Positions 1-9,875 of a stretch of DNA of 64,000 nucleotides are shown here, piece by piece (position 1 is the first letter of the stretch; each line of letters opens with the position of its first letter). A model generated the notes under the pieces. The model made no database searches and had not been told where the DNA came from. It worked only from the letters and a program-made list of their open reading frames with translations. Position numbers and translations under genes: made by a program. Source of the DNA: Strigops habroptila (Eukaryota > Chordata > Aves > Psittaciformes > Psittacidae); NCBI RefSeq assembly GCF_004027225.2, contig NC_044302.2, positions 73,466,993-73,530,992 on the forward strand, written 5' to 3'.

Positions 1-3000
1 AAATTAAAAACAGTGCAGGGATTGTTTGCAGAGCTGCTTTCCTTGTTTTGTACTTTAAGCAGCTCTATGCTTGTTTAAAGAAGACTTCTGATCCAAGTCT
101 TTGGAAAAGATTTTCTTTAGAACATGGAATTTCATCTTGGAGTGCAGCGGAGCTGGAAGCCAGCACACAAGAATTTGCATTTTGGCTTTGCGCTGCCCAG
201 ATTTATTTAAAAGTAGATGACTAAATTGTAAAGGAATGGAAGTTTTATAACTCTCTGCTTGAACTTTATATACCAATAATGTGTGGGATGTTTGAGACTG
301 TTCAGTTCACTTTTCCAGAGCCAGGGGTTTTCACCTAGGGATACATCAACTTGAGCAGATGATCTTGTGTTTCTCTTGACCAAAGCACTTTCGTGAATTA
401 CAAATGTTTATATGAAATACAGTCAAATAAAAATGCTTTGTGGATTAAAAAGTTGTGACCCACTTATCTGGACACATTGTGCATGTTGTGTTATCTTCCA
501 GAGTGCACAGGATCTCTGCACTTTCTGCCAAGGTCAGCTGGATAGGTTTTGCAAGCCAACTTAGATGGAGCATTTCTGCTGGTTAGTCTTTAATTAGAAC
601 CTCCAACATGTCAGACTTTCTGGGAAGAAAGTAGTTTCCCATTTTAAGAAGAGAGGGAGACATGGACCGAAGTTGTGTTTCAGGTTTTTTCCGTAACGTT
701 TTTTTTACATTCATATTTGTACTCCCAAAAGGTCCTTCAGTCCTTTTGGTACTAGTGTTCTCAGATGCAGTAGTAAAAAGTAGATGAAGTATTTTCAAGA
801 TAAAAGAAAAGCTAGGACTTAGGATATTTCTATAACATTGCTTGTCTGATCGCAATCAGATACTGTATAGCTTCATGTTACCAGCCTACTTTAACAACAC
901 ATCCAGATTTTAACAAAGCTTGTTATCCAGACTTTGTCTTCTGAATCATTATTTCTCCAACTAATTTTCAGCATTTTAAAGTCCAATTTAGACTTCTCCT
1001 TGATGTGTTCCAGATGGTCCAGCGAGAGCAGCACTTGCAATATTTCAGGCTGGAGGCCCACACCAAGCTGGGTCATGCTGACCTTTCCCTACTTTTTCTA
1101 CTAGGATCAAAGAACTTCAGGATAAAGTTTTATATTAGGAGTAACTGAACAATTAGAGGTAACAGAACAGTTACACTTTATCATTATCAAATAGATCTGT
1201 GCAGTAAACTCTGAAATGAAATGGTGGTGTCTGTGTGTCATTCTGAAGATCCACAGACCCACAGGAGTGGCAGGACTTCACATCTCCTGCCAGCCATTTT
1301 AAGTTTTGAAAGCAAGACTAACTCCATGTAATTCCAAATGAAGACACATGGCCAAGAAATCAACTTTAACATTCTTATTTTTGAAATAGGTTCACAACCT
1401 CTCAAACACAAAGCCAAATTACCAACACATTGCTCTCTTGTGACCCCTTGAAGAGAGGATGGGGCAACACAGCATTCACATTGATGGAGTTCTGGTGTGG
1501 ATTTAAATTCTCCCATTAGATCTGCTCATCTCCATTTTTGTAGATTGCTTTGCTAAGCATGTGAGTACTAAAAGCACTACTTTAGATCTCCTAATACTGG
1601 CAATTTGCTTATCCATACTTATGTTGTAGCATATCCATCAGTTGCATAGAGCTCGTTACTGCATACGTTAGCACAAAGTGATCACAACACAGTTAGGTTT
1701 GTTGGCCATTGTATTAGTTAGCATATTGACATATTATCTAAGTATGTGGTATGCCTGATGCCTGTAATATTAAATTAACCAGAACACTTAATCCGGCATG
1801 AAACACCTTGTTTATTTCTCCTTACATTCTGTGGGTATGTTCTTCCTTCCTTTTGGCTTTCACACACGGTCCTTTTCCCCAGCACACATTTGTTGAAGGG
1901 AGAGTGAACAAAGTTCCACACTTCCATTTTGGAAGGCAGTTTTAAGGTACCCCTAGGGAACCTTCAACTTCTTGAGCTACACCCACTTACCTAAAGATTG
2001 GGCAGCTGCACTTTGCAACAGAGGCAGAATCAAGGCAGGAGGGTTGCAGGTACTAGCCCACCTTTACCACTGTCTGTATTCCTGCAGCAGAAAAACTATC
2101 CTTTTCAGTCACTACTGGCAGATGATGTCCCTTGTCACACCTCAAAAGCTGTGCGAGCTGTGTCAGCTTTCATAGAAATAATCATCTCAGATTAAGTCAT
2201 CAGGATGATTACCTCAAAATATATTTTATTATACCATGATCTTGTATCTAATGTGTGTTGCATTTTCGTGTTAGACTTGCTAGCAAGCTCACTTTAAGCT
2301 GTGGAACTCAACTTTAAACCTTGCCTTTGAGAAACAGCAGCCTAATGCTCAGAAACTTATTAAAGGTGCTAAAAAGCACCCTTGCGATGACAGTTGCCAC
2401 TTTTGTCATCACTCTTGGATGTCAGTTGAATAGGCTGTGCCTAGTTTCTGCAAGTGATCCCTTTGCCCTCCTCTACCCTTGGTTGTTTTCAGTACCCAGA
2501 CAGACAAATCCACAGCTGACCCGACTGACACTTTAGAAGAAGATTGGAAATACGTCTGGTTGACTCCAACGTATTTCTATGTAAGATAATTTGGTAAAGG
2601 TAGGAGAAAGCCTCCAATGTCCTATTTTCTGTAGCCTTGCTTTAAGTGACCATACACTTTATTTATTTGATAGATATCTTGTGGTTGCTATGGCTAAACA
2701 CTGAAATGTTTTCCAGATGTCTTAGTGATGACCCTGTGTCAGCAAAGCCTATAAGCTGCAACTTCTCTGAAAGTAATCAAATCCAGGTGATGATACGTTA
2801 AATTTCATATTAATTCCATTAATTCCAATCCCATACCCTGGAATATTTTCCTTTCCTATTAAATGTTCATGTTTCTACAGAGTTTGTTGTACATTAGCCT
2901 TTCTGGAGATTGTGAAGAAATTACTACACATTCAGTGTATGTTATCAATAGCTTGGAAAATGTAAGGGTGTTTGCAGTTTAGTAGCAAATCCATACAATA

Positions 3001-3277
3001 CTATATTCTTTCTCCATCTTCGATATGTTGCTATCTGCAATTAGATAGAGCTGGACAGCAATGGAAGACCTTTCACATGGATAAATCCAGCTCAATTTTT
3101 TCCACAGAACAATCCCCGAAATAATTTTGGCAATGTAATAAGAGGATTATCTACCCCAGCAACCTCCTTTCAGCTCTTTGTGTGGACCCTGGACTTCTTC
3201 TAGGACCTCCTGACTACTTTGAGATATGACATTTTGTTCCATAGAAAGGTCCAGTCTTGACATTTGAATCAATTGCC
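1..3277. other. Unique AT-rich sequence, no gene seen
   Basis: Open frames are all under 100 codons, lack known motifs and occur on both strands at chance level. No repeat or RNA gene was recognised before the CR1 boundary. Confidence 0.7.
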
Positions 3278-3458
3278 GAGGTGAGTATCTCCAGAGAGGA
3301 CGCCTTTAACACCGGAGCGGGGGGAAGCACAGCGTCCCGGAGCCTCAGCTCGGAGCGGCAAGAGCGACCGAGGGAACCTCAAGTCCTCGACAGGACTTGC
3401 CCAGGAGCCGGCAGCTCAGCTGGCGCGAGCAGCTGACTCACAGGGGGCGGCGCCAGGA
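3278..3458 (+). promoter_or_regulatory. CR1 5'UTR, presumed internal promoter region
   Basis: GC- and CpG-rich leader between the AT-rich flank and ORF1. Full-length LINEs carry an internal promoter in the 5'UTR, so this role is inferred from position and composition. The exact first base is uncertain. The ORF1 reading frame is open upstream of its assigned start into this segment. Confidence 0.5.
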
Positions 3459-4631
3459 GTGACGGCACCAGCCCTCAGTGGGGAAAAACCCGCCCCAGGG
3501 AGCGCGAGCGACCAGGAGCGCGGAGCGGCAGTTGGCGCAGGCAGGGCGAGCGGGCAGGTGAGCACTCGCCTCAGGAGCAGGGCCCGCTCTGGGAGCTCTG
3601 CCCCGGCGGTGGCCAGCGTAGGCACCCAGACAGAGCCGATGAGAGGGGAGGCTGCGGCGCAGACCTCGGAGTGTAGAGAGTGCCTCGACTGGTCTCTTAA
3701 GGCGAGGGTGCACAATGGGCAGGGCTGCACTCGGTGCGCCCTGGTGGAGGTCCTCCTGCAGCAGGTGGCTGAGCTGCAGGAGGCTGTTGGAGAGCTAAAG
3801 GATGCCAGGGAAGCTGAGAGGAAGCTGGGCTGCTTGCTCCAGGCCCGAACTGCACAGGGGCTGCAAACGTCTAGCACTGCTCGTCTAGGAAAGAAGGAGG
3901 GCAGCAACCCAGGAAGCTGGGAATTAGTCACGAGAAAAACGAACAAAAAAAGGAGGAAGAGGACAATTAACGACAAGGGGATTCCTCCTAAATCTGATGT
4001 CCCCACCCAGAACCGCTTCGCGGTTCTGCAGGGGGCTAATGAGAAAGCACCCACCACACCTGATGAGCACCCTGCTGATGCACCAGTAAAGAGGATCGCT
4101 ACTGGTGCCTCCAGGAAAAAGCGGAGGGTCATAGTAGTAGGGGACTCTACTTTGAAAGGCACAGAGGCACTCATCTGCTGGCCTGATCCAGTCTCGAGGG
4201 AGGTGTGTTGCCTGCCAGGGGCTCGAATCAGGGATGTTGCTGAGAGGCTGCCTGCTCTAGTAAGTCCTGCTAACTATTACCCCCTTCTAGTGGTCCATGT
4301 GGGTGCTAGAGGTATAGATAGCAGTAGCCTGGAGAACATTAAGAAGGACTACAGAGCCTTGGGAGAGGTGGTTAGGGGCTCTGGAGCTCAGATAGTTTTT
4401 TCATCGATTCTCCAGGACAAAGGGGAGGACCTTAAAAAAGCTAGGCGTGTTTGGCAGGTTAATAAATGGTTAGAATGGTGGTGCCATAGTCAGGGGTTTG
4501 GCTATTTAGAACATGGGGCTCCATTTGGGAGGCCAGATCTACTGGAGGCTGGTGGAGCTGGTCTGACAAAGAAGGAGAAGAGCTGTTTTGGTAGGAGGCT
4601 TGCCAGGCTGGTCAGGAAAGCTTTGAACTAG
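3459..4631 (+). CDS. CR1 ORF1 protein, decayed SGNH-esterase-like domain
   Basis: The open frame covers 390 codons. The N-terminal part (residues 1-70) is Gly/Ala/Arg/Ser-rich and low in complexity. Residues 71-93 hold a Cys-x2-Cys ... His ... Cys-x2-Cys arrangement (ECRECLDW ... VHNGQGCTRC) that resembles a zinc knuckle. A Leu/Glu-rich coiled-coil candidate follows at about 95-125. A Lys-rich segment (160-225) leads into an SGNH-hydrolase-like domain (224-390) with the block I motif VVGDS (226-230) and GARIRDV (254-260). The position of the usual GTND motif reads VGARG (281-285), and the C-terminal Asp-x-x-His block reads GAGLTKK (366-372), so the catalytic His and the oxyanion-hole Asn are missing. 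The frame opens at GTG rather than ATG; the first in-frame ATG is residue 61. ORF1 proteins of CR1 are thought to bind RNA and assist retrotransposition. It is probably no longer functional. Confidence 0.85.
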   Translation: MTAPALSGEKPAPGSASDQERGAAVGAGRASGQVSTRLRSRARSGSSAPAVASVGTQTEPMRGEAAAQTSECRECLDWSLKARVHNGQGCTRCALVEVLLQQVAELQEAVGELKDAREAERKLGCLLQARTAQGLQTSSTARLGKKEGSNPGSWELVTRKTNKKRRKRTINDKGIPPKSDVPTQNRFAVLQGANEKAPTTPDEHPADAPVKRIATGASRKKRRVIVVGDSTLKGTEALICWPDPVSREVCCLPGARIRDVAERLPALVSPANYYPLLVVHVGARGIDSSSLENIKKDYRALGEVVRGSGAQIVFSSILQDKGEDLKKARRVWQVNKWLEWWCHSQGFGYLEHGAPFGRPDLLEAGGAGLTKKEKSCFGRRLARLVRKALN

Positions 4632-4633
4632 AT

Positions 4634-7534
4634 GTGTTGGGGGAGGGGAGCATTGATCCATCCCAACACTCCTGGTCAGTTGCCAGCACCTGTACTAAGT
4701 GCTTGGAGCAATGTAGAGATGTTCCAGCTGCCCCAGCCATTGAGTCGGCTGCATTTGGAGCTCGGCTAAGGTGCCTCTATACAAACGCCTGTAGTATGGG
4801 GAACAAACAAGAGGAATTAGAGATGTGTGCAAGGCTACGGGAATATGATGTCATTGGTATCACAGAAACATGGTGGGATGGCTCCTATGACTGGAGTGTC
4901 GGAATGGAAGGTTACAGGCTGTTTAGAAAAGACAGGCCAGGCAGACGGGGAGGGGGCATTGCTATCTATGTCAGTGGTAGGCTAGAGAGTATGGAACTCT
5001 GTCTGGGGACGGGTGATAAGGTAACAGAGTGTTTGTGGGTCAGGATCAAAGGGAAAACAGAAACAGGGGACATTACGGTGGGGATCTGTTACAGGCCGCC
5101 TGATCAAGAGGACTCTGTGGATGAAGCGCTCTACAGACAGATAGGAGCAGCCTCATGCTCACAGGCCCTGGTCCTCATGGGGGACTTCAACCATCCTGAC
5201 ATCTGTTGGAGGGACAGTACGGCCCGGCACAAGCAATCCAGGAGGTTCCTCGATTGTGTGGAAGACAACTTCCTCTTTCAAGCAATAGAGGATCTGACGA
5301 GGAGAGGTGCCATGCTGGACCTTGTGCTCACCAACAGGGAGGGACTGGTTGGAAATGTAACTCTCCAGGGCAGCCTCGGCTGTAGTGATCACGAGATGGT
5401 TGAGTTTGAGATCCTCAGGACAGTGAGAAGAGCATGCAGCAAGCTCACTGCCCTGGAATTCAAGAAGGCAGACTTTGGCCTCTTCAGGAACCTCCTTAGT
5501 AAGGTTTCATGGGATACAGTCCTAGAGGGCAGGGGGGCCCAAGACTGCTGGTCGATATTCAAGGATCACCTGCTACGTCCTCAGGAGTGTTGCATCCCGA
5601 CTAGAAGAAAGTGCAGCAGGAGGGCCAGGAGACCTCCATGGATGGACAAGGAGCTGCTGAGGAAACTTAGAGGGAAAAAAGCAGCTTATAGAAGGTGGAA
5701 GCGAGGACAGGCAGCCTAGGAAGAATATAGGAGCATTGCCCGGGAAGCTAGGGACCAGGTTAGGAAAGCTAAGGCCCAGCTAGAATTAAGTTTGGCAGGG
5801 GATGTAAAAGATAACAGGAAAGGATTCTATAGATACGTAACAAATAAAAGACAGACTAGGGACAATGTAGGCCCTCTCTGGAAGCTATCAGGAGAACTGG
5901 CTACCTGGATTTGGAGAAGGCTGAGGTTCTTAATGACTTCTTTGCCTCAGTCTTCACCAGCAAATGCTCTGACCACACCATGAAAGTCTTGGAAAGCAAA
6001 TGCAGGGACTGTGAGAATGAAGACCACTGTAGGAGAGGATCAGGTTCGAGACCATCTTAAGAACCTGAACGTGCACAAGTCCATGGGACCTGATGAAATC
6101 CATCCACGGGTCCTGAAGGAGCTGGCGAATGAAGTTGCTAAACCACTGTCCATCATATTCGAAAAATCCTGGTAGTCAGGTGAAGTTCCCGATGACTGGA
6201 AGAAGAGTAATATAACCCCCATTTTCAAGAAGGGGAAGGTGGAAGACCCGGGAAACTACAGACCGGTCAGTCTCACCTCTGTGCCTGGCAAAATCTTGGA
6301 ACACTTTCTCCTGGAAAACATGCTGAGGCACATGAAAAACAACGAGGTGGTTGGTGACAGCCAACATGGCTTCACTAAGGGGAAATCCTGCCTGACCAAT
6401 TTGGTGGCCTCCTATGATGGAGCCACGGAACTGATGGACAGGGGCAGAGCAGTTGACGTCATCTACCTGGACTTGTGCAAATCGTTCGACACTGTCCCGC
6501 ATGACATCCTTGTCTCTAAATTGGAGAGACATTAATTTGATAGATGGACCACTCGGTGGATAAAAAACTGGCTCGATGGCCGCACACAAAGAGTTGTGGT
6601 AAATGGCTCAATGTCCAGTTGGAAACCTGTAACGAGTGGTGTCCCTCAGGGATCGGTGTTGGGACCGGTTGTGTTCAACATCTTTGTCAGCGACATGGAC
6701 AGTGGGATTGAGTGCGCCCTCAGCAAGTTTGCCGACGACACCAAGCTGTGTGGTTCGGTTGATACGCTGGAGGGAAGGGATGCCATCCAGAGGGACCTTG
6801 ACACGCTTGTGAGGTGGGCCGATGCCAACCTTATGAAGTTTAACCAAGCCAAGTGCAAGGTCCTACACCTGGGTCGGGGCAATCCCAGGCACTGCTACAG
6901 GTTGGGCGGAGAAGAGATTCAGAGCAGCCCTGCAGAGAAGGACTTGGGGGTGTTGGTTGACGAGAAGCTTAACATGAGCCGGCTTCAGTGTGCACTTGCA
7001 GCCCAGAAAGCCAACCGTATCCTGGGCTGCATCAAAAGTAGCATGACCAGCACGTCGAAGGAGGTGATCCTGCCCCTCTACTCTGCTCTCGTGAGACCTC
7101 ACTTGGAGTACTGCATACAGTTCTGGTGTCCTCAACATAAAAAGGACATGGAGCTGTTGGAGCGAGTCCAGAGGAGGGCCACGAGGATGATAAGAGGGCT
7201 GGAGCACCTCCCATATGAAGACAGGCTGAGAGAGTTGGGGCTGTTCAGCCTGGAGAAGAGAAGGCTGCGTGGTGACCTCATAGCAGCCTTCCAGTATCTG
7301 AAGGGGGTCTACAAGGATGCTGGGGAGGGACTCTTCCTTAGGGACTGTAGTGGTAGGACAAGGGGCAATGGCTTCAAACTTAAACAGGGGAAGTTTAGAT
7401 TAGATATAAAGAAGAAGTTCTTTACAGTGAGGGTGGTGAAGCACTGGAATGGGTTGCCCAGGGAGGTTGCGGATGCTCCATCCCTGGCGGTGTTCAAGGC
7501 CAGGTTGGACAGAGCCTTGAACCATGTGGTTTAG
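4634..7534 (+). pseudogene. CR1 ORF2 (endonuclease-reverse transcriptase), broken
   Basis: ORF2 encodes the APE-type endonuclease and reverse transcriptase that copy CR1 RNA into the genome at the nick. The endonuclease (about 4780-5430) keeps recognisable blocks: TNACSMGNKQEEL, ITETWW, MGDFNHPDICW and SDHEMVEF. The reverse transcriptase (about 6030-6990) keeps [25 protein letters not shown] (catalytic Asp present; Ala replaced by Ser) and [11 protein letters not shown] followed by FADDTKL, the catalytic motif. The frame is broken by TAG at 5717-5719, a frameshift near 5905, a compensating shift between about 5970 and 6030, TAG at 6173-6175 and TAA at 6533-6535. The final part (6536-7534) is open and includes the thumb and C-terminal domain. 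The assigned start at 4634 is GTG, two bases after the ORF1 stop. Confidence 0.9.
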
Positions 7535-7630
7535 AGCAAGGTGTCCCTGCCCATGGCAGGGGGGTTGGAACTAGATGATCTTAAGGTCCTTTCCAACCCT
7601 TACGATTCTATGATTCTATGATTTTATGAT
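7535..7630 (+). other. CR1 3'UTR and terminal repeat tail
   Basis: Short 3'UTR with the conserved CR1 hairpin-region text (agatgatcttaaggtcc, ttccaaccc) and the tail of three gattctat/gattttat units. The 3' end is the part recognised by the CR1 reverse transcriptase and is shared by most copies in the window. Confidence 0.85.
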
Positions 7631-9087
7631 TTAGGATAAAGTTGTATTAATCTTCACAATAAAATTTATACAGATTGGTTTTCTGCTCTGAAAAAATCCT
7701 AATAATAAAGCACTGGACTAGCACAGGAAAAACATGTTATAGTGAAATTCTTGGAAACAAGCAGCAAGTCTACTTCTAAATAACTATTTTGGTAGTTCTT
7801 AGCACTGCCAGTCACACATGGCTATTAGTATGGGTCTGAGTCACGTTTTGAAGATGTCTTTAGCGCTATAGAGAGAATTTATAACCTCTAAACATGGCCA
7901 TAGATCTTGGTCTTATTAGTGAAAGATAGGTATCTTCAGGACATGTTCAGAAGATCTGAATAAATGCTGCAAGTAGTAAACCATGGAGTCAGCCAAAGGT
8001 AAGAGCACACACAGAAACTGCTGTATGTTATAGAAAACTTACACCTGATTAACTCTATGAGGATTATATAAATGTAAGTATTTGATATTAGCTAATGGAA
8101 GCAGAAAACATATTTCTACGCCATGTCCAAGAAGCAGCAGAACGGTGGATCTATAAGCTGTTAAATATATTTAAGTAATATCGAGAAACAAAGCCATAGA
8201 AACCAGAAGGGTCACCCAAAGGGCTTGAGAGACCTTTCTCGTGATAGCTCCCGCTCCAAAGGCAGTGTGGTTGTGTGCACAGACCTTGACAGTTTCAGCC
8301 CCTACAGCAGCTTCTGTAGCATATGACCTTTACACTGTGCTTCTCCGTACTCTTTAATACCCCCACGACTTAACTGAACATGAGTGGGATCTTAGGCATA
8401 GCTTTATGTGAAATGCTGGTGCTTATTTCACTGGCACAGACATTATTTAGCACTGAATGCTTTCTGCCAGAAAAAGAGAGAACATTATATGCTGGTCCTC
8501 TTTGTGTACAAACCCTAAATATTTGACTTGGTAGCATACATGAGGTTTACACTGAATGTTACTCTCTGCTAAAATTAGAGCCATTACTTTATTGCCATAG
8601 TTTCCACCTCCAGAGATCAAGTTTAGCCATTCTGCTATAACTTCAGTAACTTCAGTAAACATTTCCTCCACATCCTCTAACCCACATCCTCTAACCCTTC
8701 CCATGCAACACTGTGGTCTGGACATCCGTAAAAGTCAGATATACAGTGCATATCTATCACTCACTTAATGACTACAGTCATAGATGGAGTGCTATCTTGT
8801 TTTATCATTAGTTTTGGTAATTGTGAGGAACAGTATAAAATCAGGCTATGACCAGTGAGTCCGTTCTGTGAGAAGGCACAATTGTCTTCCATGTTGATGT
8901 TCATCATTAAAATAAATAAACTCATCCTGTCCTGAGGTGAGAAGCTGAATAAATCAGCAGAATAAATTAGCATCGGAAGAGCAGTTCCTTTTAGGTTTAT
9001 TTTACCACATTTTGCTTGGCATAGGAAGCAGATTTTTTTGTTGCCTTGGATGTATTACATTGTATTGCCAGCCAGAGAACCGAAGTT

Positions 9088-9102
9088 AAAAAAAAAAAAA
9101 AA
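9088..9102 (+). repeat. A15 homopolymer
   Basis: A run of 15 A. No repeat body was recognised upstream, so there is no evidence that it is a retrotransposon tail. Confidence 0.8.
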
Positions 9103-9867
9103 GGGTTAGCATCTGCTGCCTGTATACATCAGCATCTATATTCATATGTTTAAGCAAAAATACTCAGCGGGGATTTATAATCCACCAACAAGTAACCACT
9201 TGAATTATAACAAAGAGTTAATCCTACAAAGGGGAAAAAGGGAAAACAGTGGACTCTTCCCCCGTGGGAGGACTCATGGATAGGACAAAGGATTAAAAGG
9301 CCTTGATTCACTGTTTTGTATACTGTGTCACAGAGAAAGTCTGCTGCCCCATCTTAATCAACAGCCATTAAAACAGCCTTCCAGAACGTTCCATTGCTAA
9401 AAAATTAGCATGTTTACATCAAAGCTCTTAGATCCAAGTAGGTAACCAGGGAGGTAGAGACAGAAGAAAGGAAGGACTGCATTGTCCAGCCAGGGGACTG
9501 GGATGCAAGACTGTTAAGTCCCTGTCCCTGCTCTCACCCAGATGCACTGGAAGCCTCCTGCAGGGCTGATGGGATTAGTCTCCGGCTCAGCTAGGTGCCT
9601 AGCTTAATTCTTCACTGCCAAGTGTCCTGTGTATGCTTTTTAATCATCAGGGAGAAAGGAGAAAAGCAAGGAATAAACAGAGGTTTTGTGCCCAGCTACC
9701 TAAGAGAATGGAATGTAGACCAGCAAGTCATTACAGAGATGGAACCACGGAAGGTCACCTGCAGAATGCTGCCTCCTATGATGCCACCCTGCAGTAAGGC
9801 AGCTGTGAACTCCTGTGGGGTCCTGCCTCTGAAGCATGCAGCCTGATTAGGAGGTTCTGCACGAAGG

Positions 9868-9875
9868 TATAAAAG
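9868..9875 (+). promoter_or_regulatory. TATA-box-like sequence without a known gene
   Basis: TATAAAAG in the context aggtataaaaggc, a close match to a strong TATA box on the plus strand. No coding region, repeat promoter or initiator of note follows, so use is unproven. Confidence 0.2.

Larger units (their letters stand above)
3278..7630 (+). mobile_element. Near full-length CR1 LINE retrotransposon
   Basis: This is a non-LTR retrotransposon of the avian CR1 family, about 4.35 kb long, close to full length. In order it shows a GC-rich 5'UTR (from about 3278), ORF1 (3459-4631), ORF2 with endonuclease and reverse transcriptase (4634-7534, broken) and a short 3'UTR. The 3' end carries the family's diagnostic octamer-like tail (gattctat units, 7604-7630). 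The base composition jumps from AT-rich flanks to GC-rich at about 3.28 kb, which sets the 5' boundary to within some tens of bases. No clear target-site duplication is visible, as usual for CR1. Most CR1 copies are severely 5'-truncated, so this length is uncommon. The stops and frameshifts show that it is inactive. Confidence 0.93.

Noticed and set aside
3416..4174. 252-codon open frame on the minus strand across the CR1 5' part
   Set aside because: It lies antisense to CR1 ORF1 in GC-rich DNA, where stop codons are rare, and shows no domain.
3250..7660. Target-site duplication around the full-length CR1
   Set aside because: No matching flanking words were found, and CR1 insertions usually lack clear duplications.
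8668..8695. Two abutting copies of ccacatcctctaac
   Set aside because: A trivial 14-bp tandem duplication with no further structure.
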